A stretch of 64,000 nucleotides of DNA from Sophora flavescens (GCA_030762895.1 CM061068.1:80005228-80069227), one strand, 5' to 3'; counted from the stretch's first letter, positions 10,082-24,580 are shown. The notes: generated by a model from the sequence alone, not told the origin. A program made the numbers and translations.

Positions 10082-11291
10082 ACAAAACAATGAAAACATA
10101 GCAATAAAATAAGGCAGTTCAAAGAGGTCATCAAATGACCGAAAACAGATTAATCTATTGCTCTCGATTTCCCAACTATCATTGGTTCATGCAAATCCAA
10201 GCCCTAAGCAGATTCTAAACCCTTTCCGATTGTAGCATCAATTTACAAGCGAAATCAATACTACGAGACATATATTCCTATTCCCGAATTAAGCAAACGG
10301 GGTGAAGCACTCATGAACTAAGCGAACATGATTGAACACACGCGAATTAAGCAAACGCGATTATATATAGGAACATACAATCATCGAAATATATCAATAC
10401 TAATCCTATACATATCTGAATTAAGCAAACAGAAACATATAGAACAGTAATGAAAAGGAATAGCAATTCAAATAGGAAATCCAGAACCTCGAGTGTAATT
10501 GAAACCAATCCCAGTAGATTAATCTAGGAGACTAGTTCTCCATTACAAAGGGAAAACAAAAGACAAGAATTAAACTACTGAAAGCTACTACTACTGTCTA
10601 AGACTAGCCAAAACTGGCTAACTCTGACTAACTCCCTTCGATTCTTGTCTAAAAAGCTTAAATACAATTTCTGGAATCAGCTTTCTCGCGAGGCGAAGCC
10701 TCTCTCGCGACGCGAATCTTTGGAACAGTCTGCAACCTTTGGTATTCTCGCGAGGCGAACAAACCTTCGCGAGGCGAGAATCTGAAGAGTCTTCTTATTA
10801 CGCCCGTTATGAACATCAGGGGCCAACCGTGATGCTTTCTGACTTCCAGGCTCGCGAGGCGAATGGATGCTCGCGAGGCGAACGCTTCAACTTCAAAACT
10901 GCCACAGCCGTGACCTTCAACACGGGTAAACCGTGATCGTCTCTGACTTTCAGGGCTGGGTGACTCGTGGGGCGAGATCTTCTTCGCGGGGCGAACCAGA
11001 GACCTTGCATTTTCTTTGAACAGTCAGCTTCGGGGTCGCGAGGCGAATAGATGTTAGCGAGGCGAATCCCCTGTTTCTTTATTTTCTTGACTTCCAACTT
11101 AACCTGAAAACAAAGACACAACTATAAGTGTATTACTTGACTCAAAACTAGCTAAATTAACCTAAAACTACTCTAGAGACTCAAAACCTTGCTTGAGGAC
11201 AATCTAATCTAATTTGGGTGAAAATAGGATATAATTTGCACAAAACCCTGGTCATACTAGCCATAAAACTAGATGAGCCAGAGGCTTATCA
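10082..11291 (-). repeat. Element B, LTR copy 3 (U5 end deleted)
   Basis: About 310 bp are missing relative to the other units: the outer half of spacer 2 and the first 168 bp of this LTR, including the G tract. The junction is at 10081/10082 (GTCCCCCC joined to ACAAAACAATG). Followed by spacer 11292-11585. Confidence 0.88.
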
Positions 11292-11585
11292 AAATACCCC
11301 AAACTTAAACTTTGCTTGTCCCCAAGTAAACTAAGACTCAAAAATCAAAAAGACTCAAGACCTGGCAAGCTCATAGGATTCAATCAACCATGCACACATT
11401 CAAGCAATACATCAAAACAGTTTTCTTCAATGTCCCCCCTTTACAAACAAAGCAATCCCCACATTCATTTATTCTAAACAATTGAGAATTTCATCATTCA
11501 AACAATTATTAATCTAAGCAGGGGATCCAAGTTACACACAAAAGGGAGATCACCAAATCCAAACAACTGCCTTCCTCACAATTTT

Positions 11586-12957
11586 TGGTCGCGCTGTCGC
11601 GCACGCGTCAAAAAACGACGAGCGGGTTTTAAAACTGTAGTTTAGGGCGACAACTCGGATGTCGTCTCTCAAGGACTCTTAAAGTGCTATTTACCACAAA
11701 AATCAGTTTTGGGGGGGGGGGGGGGGGTTTGGATTGGGATGCAATCAAAGAGAACAAAACAATGAAAACAGAGCAATAAAATAAGGCAGTTCAAAGAGGT
11801 TATCAAATGACCGAAAACAGATTAATCTATTGCTCTCGATTTCCCAACTATCATTGGTTCATGCAAATCCAAGCCCTAAGCAGATTCTAAACCCTTTACG
11901 ATTGTAGCATCAATTTACAAGCGAAATCAATACTACGAGACATATATTCCTATTCCCGAATTAAGCAAACGGGGTGAAGCACTCATGAACTAAGCGAACA
12001 TGATTGAACACACGCGAATTAAGCAAACGCGATTATATATAGGAACATACAATCATCGAAATATATCAATACTAATCCTATACATATCTGAATTAAGCAA
12101 ACAGAAACATATAGAACAGTACTGAAAAGGAATAGCAATTCAAATAGGAAATCCAGAACCTCAAGTGTAATTGAAACCAATCCCAGTAGATTAATCTAGG
12201 AGACTAGTTCTCCATTACAAAGGGAAAACAAAATACAAGAATTAAACTACTGAAAGCTACTACTACTGTCTAAGACTAGCCAAAACTGGCTAACTCTGAC
12301 TAACTCCCTTCAGTTCTGTCTAAAAAGCTTAAATACAATTTCTGGAATCAGCTTTCTCGCGAGGCGAAGCCTCTCTCGCGACGCGAATCTTTGGAACAGT
12401 CTGCAACCTTTGGTATTCTCGCGAGGCGAACAAACCTTCGCGAGGCGAGAATCTGAAGAGTCTTCTTATTACGCCCGTTATGAACATCAGGGGCCAACCG
12501 TGATGCTTTCGACTTCCGTGCTCGTGAGGCGAATGGATGCTCGCGAGGCGAACGCTTCAACTTCAAAATCGCCACAGTAGTGACCTTCAACACGGGTAAA
12601 CCGTGATCGCCTCTCGACTTTCGGGGCTGGGTGACTCGCGGGCGAGATCTTCTTCGCGGCGAACCGGAGACGTTGCATTTTCTTTGAACAATCGGCTTCG
12701 GTCGCGAGGCGAATAGATGTTAGTGAGGCGAATCCCCTGTTTCTTTATTTTCTTGACTTCCAACTTAACCTGAAAACAAAGACACAACTATAAGTGTATT
12801 ACTTGACTCAAAACTAGCTAAATTAACCTAAAACTACTCTAGAGACTCAAAACCTTGCTTGAGGACAATCTAATCTAATTTGGGTGAAAACAGGATATAA
12901 TTTGCACAAAACCCTGGTCATACTAGCCATAAAACTAGATGAGCCAGAGGCTTATCA
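11586..12957 (-). repeat. Element B, LTR copy 4
   Basis: 1372 bp, 17-G tract at 11711-11727. Many small differences cluster at 12505-12720 inside the GC motif block. Followed by spacer 12958-13251. Confidence 0.9.
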
Positions 12958-13251
12958 AAATACCCCAAACTTAAACTTTGCTTGTCCCCAAGCAAACTAA
13001 GACTCAAAAATCAAAAAGACTCAAGACCTGGCAAGCTCATAGGATTCAATCAACCATGCACACATTCAAGCAATACATCAAAACAGTTTTCTTCAATGTC
13101 CCCCCTTTACAAACAAAGCAATCCCCACATTCATTTATTCTAAACAATTGAGAATTTCATCATTCAAACAATTATTAATCTAAGCAGGGGATCCAAGTTA
13201 CACACAAAAGGGAGATCACCAAATCCAAACAACTGCCTTCCTCACAATTTT

Positions 13252-14627
13252 TGGTCGCGCTGTCGCGCACGCGTCAAAAAGGACGAGCGGGTTTTAAAAC
13301 TGTAGTTTAGGGCGACAACTCGGATGTCGTCTCTCAAGGACTCTTAAAGTACTATTTTCCACAAAAATCAGTTTGGGGGGGGGGGGGGGGGGTTTTGATT
13401 GGGATGCAATCAAAGAGAACAAAACAATGAAAACAGAGCAATAAAATAAGGCAGTTCAAAGTGGTTATCAAATGACCGAAAACAGATTAATCTATTGCTC
13501 TCGATTTCCCAACTATCATTGGTTCATGCAAATCCAAGCCCTAAGCAGATTCTAAACCCTTTCCGATTGTAGCATCAATTTACAAGCGAAATCAATACTA
13601 CGAGACATATATTCCTATTCCCGAATTAAGCAAACGGGGTGAAGCACTCATGAACTAAGCGAACATGACTGAACACACGCGAATTATGCAAACGCGATTA
13701 TATATAGGAACATACAACCATCGAAATAAATCAATACTAATCCTATACATATCTGAATTAAGCAAACAGAAACATATAGAACAGTACCGAAAAGGAATAG
13801 CAATTCAAATAGGAAATCCAGAACCTCAAGTGTAATTGACACCAATCCCAGTAGATTAATCTAGGTGACTAGTTCTCCATTACAAAGGGAAAACAAAAGA
13901 CAAGAATTAAACTACTGAAATCTACTACTACTGTCTAAGACTAGCCAAAACTGGCTAACTCTGATTAACTCCCTTCAGTTTTGTCTAAAACGCTTAAATA
14001 CAATTTCTGGAATCAGCTTTCTCGTGAGGCGAAGCCTCTCTCGAAACGCGAATCTTGCGAACAGTCTGCAACCTTTGGTATTCTCGCGAGGCGAACAAAC
14101 CTTCGCGAGGCGAGAATCTGAAGAGTCTTCTTATTACGCCCGTTATGAACATCAGGGTCCAACCGTGATGCTTTCTGACTTCCAGGCTCGCGAGGCGAAT
14201 GGATGCTCGCGAGGCGAACGCTTCAACTTCAAAACTGCCACAGCCGTGACCTTCAACACGGGTAAACCGTGATCGTCTCTGACTTTCAGGGCTGGGTGAC
14301 TCGCGGGGTGAGATCTTCTTCCCGGGGCGAACCAGAGACCTTGCATTTTCTTTGAACAGTCAACTTCGGGGTCGCGAGGCGAATAGATGTTAGCGAGGCG
14401 AATCCCCTGTTTCTTTATTTTCTTGAATTCCAACTTAACCTGAAAACAAAGACACAACTATAAGTGTATTACTTGACTCAAAACTAGCTAAATTAACCTA
14501 AAACTACTCTAGAGACTCAAAACCTTGCTTGAGGACAATCTAATCTAATTTGGGTGAAAATAGGATATAATTTGCACAAAACCCTGGTCATACTAGCCAT
14601 AAAACTAGATGAGCCAGAGGCTCATCA
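13252..14627 (-). repeat. Element B, LTR copy 5
   Basis: 1376 bp, 18-G tract at 13375-13392. Ends GGCTCATCA like copy 1, where most copies have GGCTTATCA. Followed by spacer 14628-14921. Confidence 0.9.
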
Positions 14628-14921
14628 AAATACCCCAAACTTAAACTTTGCTTGTCCCCAAGCAAACTAAGACTCAAAAATCAAAAAGACTCAAGACCTG
14701 GCAAGCTCATAGGATTCAATCAACCTTGCACACATTCAAGCAATACATCAAAACAGTTTTCTTCAATGTCCCCCCTTTACAAACAAAGCAATCCCCACAT
14801 TCATTTATTCTAAACAATTGAGAATTTCATCATTCAAACAATTATTAATCTAAGCAGGGGATCCAAGTTACACACAAAAGGGAGATCACCAAATCCTAAC
14901 AACTGCCTTCCTCACAATTTT

Positions 14922-16291
14922 TGGTCGTGTTGTCGCGCACGCGCCAAAAAGGACGAGCGGGTTTTAAAACTGTAGTTTAGGGCGACAACTCGGATGTCGT
15001 CTCTCAAGGACTCTTAAAGTGCTATTTTCCACAAAAATCAGTTTGGGGGGGGGGGGGGGGGGTTCGATTGGGATGCAATCAAAGAGAACAAACCAATGAA
15101 AACAGAGCAATAAAATAAGGCAGTTCAAAGAGGTTATCAAATGACCGAAAACATATTAATCTATTGCTCTCAATTTCCCAACTATCATTAGTTCATGCAA
15201 ATCCAAGCCCTAAGCAGATTCTAAACCCTTTCCGATTGTAGCATCAATTTACAAGCGAAATCAATACTACGAGACATATATTCCTATTCCCGAATTAAGC
15301 AAACGGGGTGAAGCACTCATGAACTAAGCGAACATGATTGAACACACGCGAATTAAGCAAACGCGATTATATATAGGAACATACAATCATCGAAATAAAT
15401 CAATACTAATCCTATACATATCTGAATTAAGCAAACAGAAACATATAGAACAGTACTGAAAAGGAATAGCAATTCAAATAGGAAATCCAGAACCTCAAGT
15501 GTAATTGAAACCAATCCCAGTAGATTAATCTAGGAGACTAGTTCTCCATTACAAAGGGAAAACAAAAGACAAGAATTAAACTACTGAAAGCTACTACTAC
15601 TGTCTAAGACTAGCCAAAACTGGCTAACTCTGACTAACTCCCTTCAGTTCATCTTCAAAACGCTTAAATACAATTTCGAATCAGCTTTCTCGCGAGGCGA
15701 AGCCTCTCTCGCGACGCGAATCTTGCGAACATTCTGCAACCTTTGGTATTCTCGCGAGGCGAACAAACCTTCGCGAGGCGAGAATCTGAAGAGTCTTCTT
15801 ATTACGCCCGTTATGAACATCAGGGTCCAACCGTGATGCTTTCTGACTTCCAGGCTCGCGAGGCGAATGGATGCTCGCGAGGCAAACGCTTCAACTTCAA
15901 AATCGCCACAGCTAGTGACCTTCAACACGGTAAACCGTGATCGCTCTCGACTTTCGTGGTGGGTGACTCGCGGGTGAGATCTTCTTCCCGGGCGAACCGT
16001 AGACCTTGCATTTTCTTTGAACAATCGGCTCCGGGTCGCGAGGCTAATATATGTTAGCGAGGCGAATCCCCTGTTTCTTTATTTTCTTGAATTCCAACTT
16101 AACCAGAAAACAAAGACACAACTATAAGTGTATTACTTGACTCAAAACTAGCTAAATTAACCTAAAACTACTCTAGAGACTCAAAACCTTGCTTGAGGAC
16201 AATCTAATCTAATTTGGGCGAAAATAGGATATAATTTGCACAAAACCCTGGTCATACTAGCCATAAAACTAGATGAGCCAGAGGCTTATCA
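14922..16291 (-). repeat. Element B, LTR copy 6
   Basis: 1370 bp, 18-G tract at 15045-15062. Clustered small indels and substitutions at 15645-16040. Followed by spacer 16292-16585. Confidence 0.9.
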
Positions 16292-16585
16292 AAATACCCC
16301 AAACTTAAACTTTGCTTGTCCCCAAGCAAACTAAGACTCAAAAATCAAAAAGACTCAAGACCTGGCAAGCTCATAGGATTCAATCAACCTTGCACACATT
16401 CAAGCAATACATCAAAACAGCTTTTCTTCAATGTCCCCCTTTACAAACACAGCAATCCCCACATTCATGTATTCTAATCAATTGAGAATGTCATCATTCT
16501 AACAATTATTAATCTAAGCAGGGGATCCAAGTTACACACAACAGGGAGATCACCACAGCCAAACAACTGCCTTCCTCACAATTTT

Positions 16586-17948
16586 TGGTCACATTTGCCA
16601 AGCACGCGCAAAAAAGGACGAGCGGGTTTTAAAATCGTAGTTTATGGCGACAACTCGGATGTCGTCTCTCAAGGACTCTTAAAGTGCTATTTTCCACAAA
16701 AATCAGTTTGGGGGGTTCGATTGGGATGCAATCAAAGAGAACAAAACAATGAAAACAGAGCAATAAAATAAGGCAGTTCAAAGAGGTTATCAAATGACCG
16801 AAAACATATTAATCTATTGCTCTCGATTTCCCAACTATCATTGGTTCATGCAAATCCAAGCCCTAAGCAGATTCTAAACCCTTTCCGATTGTAGCATCAA
16901 TTTACAAGCGAAATCAATACTACGAGACATATATTCCTATTCCCGAATTAAGCAAACGGGGTGAAGCACTCATGAACTAAGCGAACATGATTGAACACAC
17001 GCGAATTAAGCAAACGCGATTATATATAGGAACATACAATCATCGAAATATATCAATAATAATCCTATACATATCTGAATTAAGTAAACAGAAACATATA
17101 GAACAAGATCTAAAAGGAATAGCAATTCAAATAGGAAATCCGAACCTCAAGTGTAATTGAAACCAATCCCAGTAGATTATTCTAGGAGACTAGTTCTCCA
17201 TTACAAAGGGAAAACAAAAGACAAGAATTAAACTACTGAAAGCTACTACTACTGTCTAAGACTAGCCAAAACTGGCTAACTCTGACTAACTCCCTTCAGT
17301 TCTGTCTAAAACGCTTAAATACAATTTCTGGAATCAGCTTTCTCGCGAGGCGAAGCCTCTCTCGCGACGCGAATCTTGCGAACATTCTGCAACATTTGGT
17401 ATTCTCGCGAGGCGAACAAACCTTCGCGAGGCGAGAATCTGAAGAGTCTTCTTATTACGCCCGTTATGAACATCAGGGGCCAACCATGATGCTTTCTGAC
17501 TTCCAGGCTCGCGAGGCGAATGGATGCTCGCGAGGCGAACGCTTCAACTTCAAAACTGCCACAGCCGTGACCTTCAACACGGGTAAACCGTGATCGTCTC
17601 TGACTTTCAGGGCTGGGTGACTCGCGGGGCGAGATCTTCTTCGCGGGGCGAACCAGATACCTTGCATTTTCTTTGAACAGTCAGCTTCGGGGTCGCGAGG
17701 CGAATAGATGTTAGCGAGGCGAATCCCCTGTTTCTTTATTTTCTTGACTTCCAACTTAACCTGAAAACAAAGACACAACTATAAGTGTATTACTTGACTC
17801 AAAACTAGCTAAATTAACCTAAAACTACTCTAGAGACTCAAAACCTTGCTTGAGGACAATCTAATCTAATTTGGGTGAAAATAGGATATAATTTGCACAA
17901 AACCCTGGTCATACTAGCCATAAAACTAGATGAGCCAGAGGCTTATAA
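16586..17948 (-). repeat. Element B, LTR copy 7
   Basis: 1363 bp; only six Gs at 16710-16715. The end reads GGCTTATAA (C to A at the LTR tip), a mark shared with copies 9, 11 and 13. Followed by spacer 17949-18242. Confidence 0.9.
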
Positions 17949-18242
17949 AAATACCCCAAACTTAAACTTTGCTTGTCCCCAAGCAAACTAAGACTCAAAA
18001 ATCAAAAAGACTCAAGACCTGGAAAGCTCATAGGATTAAATAAACCTTGCACACATTCAATCAATACATCAAAACAGTTTTATACAATGTCCACCCTTTA
18101 CAAACAAAGCAATCCCCACATTCATTTATTCTAAACAATTGAGAATTTCATCATTCAAACAATTATTAATCTAAGCAGGGGATCCAAGTTACACACAAAA
18201 GGGAGATCACCAAATCCAAACAACTGCCTTCCTCACAATTTT

Positions 18243-19600
18243 TGGTCGCGCTGTCGCGCACGCACCAAAAAGGACGAGCGGGTTTTAAAACTGTAGTTTA
18301 GGGCGACAACTCGGATGTCGTCTCTCAAGGACTCTTAAAGTGCTATTTTCCACAAAAATCAGTTTGGGGGGGGGGGGGGGGTTTGGATTGGGATGCAATC
18401 AAAGAGAACAAAACAATGAAAACAGAGCAATAAAATAAGGCAGTTCAAAGAGGTTATCAAATGACCGAAAACAGATTAATCTATTGCTCTCGATTTCCCA
18501 ACTATCATTGGTTCATGCAAATCCAAGCCCTAAGCAGATTCTAAACCCTTTCCGATTGTAGCATCAATTTACAAGCGAAATCAATACTACGAGACATATA
18601 TTCCTATTCCCAAATTAAGCAAACGGGGTGAAGCACTCATGAACTAAGCGAACATGATTGAACACACGCGAATTAAGCAAACGCGATTATATATAGGAAC
18701 ATACAATCATCGAAATAAATCAATACTAATCCTATACATATCTGAATTAAGCAAACAGAAACATATAGAACAATACTGAAAAGGAATAGCAATTCAAATA
18801 GGAAATCGAGAACCTCAAGTGTAATTGAAACCAATCCCAGTAGATTAATCTAGGAGACTAGTTCTCCATTACAAAGGGAAAACAAAAGACAAGAATTAAA
18901 CTACTGAAAGCTACTACTACTGTCTAAGACTAGCCAAAACTGGCTAACTCTGACTAACTCCCTTCAGTTCTGTCTAAAACTCTTAAATACAATTTCTGGA
19001 ATCAGCTTTCTCGCGAGGCGAAGCCTCTCTCGTGACGCGAATCTTGCGAACAGTCTGCAACCTTTGGTATTCTCGCGAGGCAAACAAACCTTCGCGAGGC
19101 GAGAATCTGAAGAGTCTTCTTATTACGCCGGTTATGAACATCAGGGGCCAACCGAGATGCTTTCTGACTTCCAGGCTCGCGAGCCGAATGGATGCTCGTT
19201 AGGCGAACGCTTCAACTTCAAAACTGCCACAGCCGTGACCTTCAACACGGGTAAACCGGTGATCGCTCTCGACTTTCGTGGGTCTGGGTGACTCGCGGGG
19301 CGAACCAGAGACCTTGCATTTTCTTTGAACAGTCAGCTTCGGGGTCGCGAGGCGAATAGATGTTAGCGAGGCGAATCCCCTGTTTCTTTATTTTCTTGAC
19401 TTCCAACTTAACCTGAAAACAAAGACACAACTATAAGTGTATTACTTGACTCAAAACTAGCTAAATTAACCAAAAACTTCTCTAGAGTCTCAAAACCTTG
19501 CTTGAGGACAATCTAATCTAATTTGGGTGAAAATAGGATATAATTTGCACAAAACCCTGGTCATACTAGCCATAAAACTAGATGAGCCAGAGGCTTATCA
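18243..19600 (-). repeat. Element B, LTR copy 8 (dimer 1, type a)
   Basis: 1358 bp, 16-G tract at 18366-18381. Type-a marks: GAGGCAAAC at 19077, CCGGTTATGAAC at 19128, CCGAGATGC at 19152, CTTCTCTAGAGTCTC at 19476. It lacks one member of the fourth motif pair. Spacer 19601-19894 carries the type-a marks GACTCATGACC and CTAAGCCGGGG. Confidence 0.9.
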
Positions 19601-19894
19601 AAATACCCCAAACTTAAACTTTGCTTGTCCCCAAGCAAACTAAGACTCAAAAATCAAAAAGACTCATGACCTGGCAAGCTCATAGGATTCAATCAACCTT
19701 GCACACATTCAAGCAATACATCAAAACAGTTTTCTTCAATGTCCCCCCTTTACAAACAAAGCAATCCCCACATTCATTTATTCTAAACAATTGAGAATTT
19801 CATCATTCAAACAATTATTAATCTAAGCCGGGGATCCAAGTTACACACAAAAGGGAGATCACCAAATCCAAACAACTGCCTTCCTCACAATTTT

Positions 19895-21256
19895 TGGTCG
19901 CATTGCATGCGCATGCGCAAAAAGGACGAGCGGGTTTTAAAACTGTAGTTTAGGGCGACAACTCGGATGTCGTGTCTCATGGACTCTTCAAGTGCTATTT
20001 TCCACAAAAATCAGTTTGGGGGGTTTGGATTGGGATGCAATCAAAGAGAACAAAACAATGAAAACAGTGCAATAAAATAAGGCAGTTCAAAGAGGTTATC
20101 AAATGACCGAAAACAGATTAATCTATTGCTCTCGATTTCCCAACTATCATTGGTTCATGCAAATCCAAGCCCTAAGCAGATTCTAAACCCTTTCCGATTG
20201 TAGCATCAATTTACAAGCGAAATCAATACTACGAGACATATATTCCTATTCCCGAATTAAGCAAACGGGGTGAAGCACTCATGAACTAAGCGAACATGAT
20301 TGAACACACGCGAATTAAGCAAACGCGATTATATATAGGAACATACAATCATCGAAATAAATCAATACTAATCCTATACATATCTGAATTAAGCAAACAA
20401 AACATATAGAACAAGATCAAAAAGGAATAGCAATTCAAATAGGAAATCCAGAACCTCAAGTGTAATTGAAACCAATCCCAGTAGATTAATCTAGGAGACT
20501 AGTTCTCCATTACAAATGGAAACCAAAAGACAAGAATTAAACTACTGAAAGCTACTACTACTGTCTAAGACTAGCCAAAACTGGCTAACTCTGACTAACT
20601 CCCTTCAGTTCTGTCTAAAACTCTTAAATACAATTTCTGGAATCAGCTTTCTCGCGAGCGAAGCCTCTCTCGTGACGCGAATCTTGCGAACAGTCTGCAA
20701 CCTTTGGTATTCTCGCGAGGCGAACAAACCTTCGCGAGGCGAGAATCTGAAGAGTCTTCTTATTACGCCCGTTATGAACATCAGGGGCCAACCGTGATGC
20801 TTTCTGACTTCCAGGCTCGCGAGGCGAATGGATGCTCGCGAGGCGAACGCTTCAACTTCAAAACTGCCAAAGCCGTGACCTTCAACACGGTTAAACCGTG
20901 ATCGTCTCTGACTTTCAGGGCTGGGTGACTCGCGGGGCGAGATCTTCTTCGCGGGGCGAACCAGATACCTTGCATTTTCTTTGAACAGTCAGCTTCGGGG
21001 TCGCGAGGCGAATAGATGTTAGCGAGGCGAATCCCCTGTTTCTTTATTTTCTTGACTTCCAACTTAACCTGAAAACAAAGACACAACTATAAGTGTATTA
21101 CTTGACTCAAAACTAGCTAAATTAACCTAAAACTACTCTAGAGACTCAAAACCTTGCTTGAGGACAATCTAATCTAATTTGGGTGAAAATAGGATATAAT
21201 TTGCACAAAACCCTGGTCATACTAGCCATAAAACTAGATGAGCCAGAGGCTTATAA
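19895..21256 (-). repeat. Element B, LTR copy 9 (dimer 1, type b)
   Basis: 1362 bp, six Gs at 20018-20023. Type-b marks: CTCATGGACTC near 19976, AACAGTGCAATAAAA near 20063, GCCAAAGCCGTGACC near 20866, GGCTTATAA at the end. Followed by spacer 21257-21552. Confidence 0.9.
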
Positions 21257-21552
21257 AAATACCCCAAACTTAAACTTTGCTTGTCCCCAAGCAAACTAAG
21301 ACTCAAAAATCAAAAAGACTCAAGACCTGGCAAGCTCATAGGATTCAATCAACCTTGCACACATTCAAGCAATACATCAAAACAGTTTTCTTCAATGTCC
21401 CCCCTTTACAAACAAAGCAATCCCCACATTCATTTATTCTAAACAATTGAGAATTTCATCATTCAAACAATTATTAATCTAAGCAGGGGATCCAAGTTAC
21501 ACACAAAAGGGAGATCACCAAATCCAAACAATCGCTTCTTCCTCACAATTTT

Positions 21553-22909
21553 TGGTCACATTGTCGCATACGCACCAAAAAGGACGAGCGGGTTTTAAAA
21601 TCTGTAGTTTAGGGCGACAACTCGGATGTCGTCTCTCAAGGACTCTTAAAGTGCTATTTTCCACAAAAATCAGTTTGGGGGGGGGGGGGGGGGTTTGGAT
21701 TGGGATGCAATCAAAGAGAACAAAACAATGAAAACAGAGCAATAAAATAAGGCAGTTCAAAGAGGTTATCAAATGACCGAAAACAGATTAATCTATTGCT
21801 CTCGATTTCCCAACTATCATTGGTTCATGCAAATCCAAGCCCTAAGCAGATTCTAAACCCTTTCCGATTGTAGCATCAATTTACAAGCGAAATCAATACT
21901 ACGAGACATATATTCCTATTCCCAAATTAAGCAAACGGGGTGAAGCACTCATGAACTAAGCGAACATGATTGAACACACGCGAATTAAGCAAACGCGATT
22001 ATATATAGGAACATACAATCATCGAAATAAATCAATACTAATCCTATACATATCTGAATTAAGCAAACAGAAACATATAGAACAATACTGAAAAGGAATA
22101 GCAATTCAAATAGGAAATCGAGAACCTCAAGTGTAATTGAAACCAATCCCAGTAGATTAATCTAGGAGACTAGTTCTCCATTACAAAGGGAAAACAAAAG
22201 ACAAGAATTAAACTACTGAAAGCTACTACTACTGTCTAAGACTATCCAAAACTGGCTAACTCTGACTAACTCCCTTCAGTTCTGTCTAAAACTCTTAAAT
22301 ACAATTTCTGGAATCAGCTTTCTCGCGAGGCGAAGCCTCTCTCGTGACGCGAATCTTGCGAACAGTCTGCAACCTTTGGTATTCTCGCGAGGCAAACAAA
22401 CCTTCGCGAGGCGAGAATCTGAAGAGTCTTCTTATTACGCCGGTTATGAACATCAGGGGCCAACCGAGATGCTTTCTGACTTCCAGGCTCGCGAGGCGAA
22501 TGGATGCTCGCGAGGCGAACGCTTCAACTTCAAAACTGCCACAGCCGTGACCTTCAACACGGGTAAACCGTGATCGTCTCTGACTTTCAGGGCTGGGTGA
22601 CTCGCGGGGCGAACCAGAGACCTTGCATTTTCTTTGAACAGTCAGCTTCGGGGTCGCGAGGCGAATAGATGTTAGCGAGGCGAATCCCCTGTTTCTTTAT
22701 TTTCTTGACTTCCAACTTAACCTGAAAACAAAGACACAACTATAAGTGTATTACTTGACTCAAAACTAGCTAAATTAACCAAAAACTTCTCTAGAGTCTC
22801 AAAACCTTGCTTGAGGACAATCTAATCTAATTTGGGTGAAAATAGGATATAATTTGCACAAAACCCTGGTCATACTAGCCATAAAACTAGATGAGCCAGA
22901 GGCTTATCA
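21553..22909 (-). repeat. Element B, LTR copy 10 (dimer 2, type a)
   Basis: 1357 bp, 17-G tract at 21677-21693. Carries the type-a marks of copies 8 and 12. Followed by spacer 22910-23203. Confidence 0.9.
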
Positions 22910-23203
22910 AAATACCCCAAACTTAAACTTTGCTTGTCCCCAAGCAAACTAAGACTCAAAAATCAAAAAGACTCATGACCTGGCAAGCTCATAGGATTCA
23001 ATCAACCTTGCACACATTCAAGCAATACATCAAAACAGTTTTCTTCAATGTCCCCCCTTTACAAACAAAGCAATCCCCACATTCATTTATTCTAAACAAT
23101 TGAGAATTTCATCATTCAAACAATTATTAATCTAAGCCGGGGATCCAAGTTACACACAAAAGGGAGATCACCAAATCCAAACAACTGCCTTCCTCACAAT
23201 TTT

Positions 23204-24580
23204 TGGTCGCTTGTATGTCGCGCATGCGCAAAAAGGACGAGCGGGTTTTAAAATCAGTAGTTTAGGGCGACAACTCGGATGTCGTCTCTCATGGACTCTT
23301 AAAGTGCTATTTTCCACAAAAATCAGTTTGGGGGGGGGGGGGGGGTTTGGATTGGGATGCAATCAAAGAGAACAAAACAATGAAAACAGTGCAATAAAAT
23401 AAGGCAGTTCAAAGAGGTTATCAAATGACCGAAAACAGATTAATCTATTGCTCTCGATTTCCCAACTATCATTGGTTCATGCAAATCCAAGCCCTAAGCA
23501 GATTCTAAACCCTTTCCGATTGTAGCATCAATTTACAAGCGAAATCAATACTACGAGACATATATTCCTATTCCCGAATTAAGCAAACGGGGTGAAGCAC
23601 TCATGAACTAAGCGAACATGATTGAACACACGCGAATTAAGCAAACGCGATTATATATAGGAACATACAATCATCGAAATAAATCAATACTAATCCTATA
23701 CATATCTGAATTAAGCAAACAGAAACATATAGAACAGTACTGAAAAGGAATAGCAATTCAAATAGGAAATCCAGAACCTCAAGTGTAATTGAAACCAATC
23801 CCAGTAGATTAATCTAGGAGACTAGTTCTCCATTACAAATGGAAACCAAAAGACAAGAATTAAACTACTGAAAGCTACTACTACTGTCTAAGACTAGCCA
23901 AAACTGGCTAACTCTGACTAACTCCCTTCAGTTCTGTCTAAAACTCTTAAATACAATTTCTGGAATCAGCTTTCTCGCGAGGCGAAGCCTCTCTCGTGAC
24001 GCGAATCTTGCGAACAGTCTGCAACCTTTGGTATTCTCGCGAGGCGAACAAACCTTCGCGAGGCGAGAATCTGAAGAGTCTTCTTATTACGCCCGTTATG
24101 AACATCAGGGGCCAACCGTGATGCTTTCTGACTTCCAGGCTCGCGAGGCGAATGGATGCTCGCGAGGCGAACGCTTCAACTTCAAAACTGCCAAAGCCGT
24201 GACCTTCAACACGGTTAAACCGTGATCGTCTCTGACCTTCAGGGCTGGGTGACTCGCGGGGCGAGATCTTCTTCGCGGGGCGAACCAGATACCTTGCATT
24301 TTCTTTGAACAGTCAGCTTCGGGGTCGCGAGGCGAATAGATGTTAGCGAGGCGAATCCCCTGTTTCTTTATTTTCTTGACTTCCAACTTAACCTGAAAAC
24401 AAAGACACAACTATAAGTGTATTACTTGACTCAAAACTAGCTAAATTAACCTAAAACTACTCTAGAGACTCAAAACCTTGCTTGAGGACAATCTAATCTA
24501 ATTTGGGTGAAAATAGGATATAATTTGCACAAAACCCTGGTCATACTAGCCATAAAACTAGATGAGCCAGAGGCTTATAA
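23204..24580 (-). repeat. Element B, LTR copy 11 (dimer 2, type b)
   Basis: 1377 bp, 16-G tract at 23330-23345. Carries the type-b marks of copies 9 and 13. Followed by spacer 24581-24875. Confidence 0.9.
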
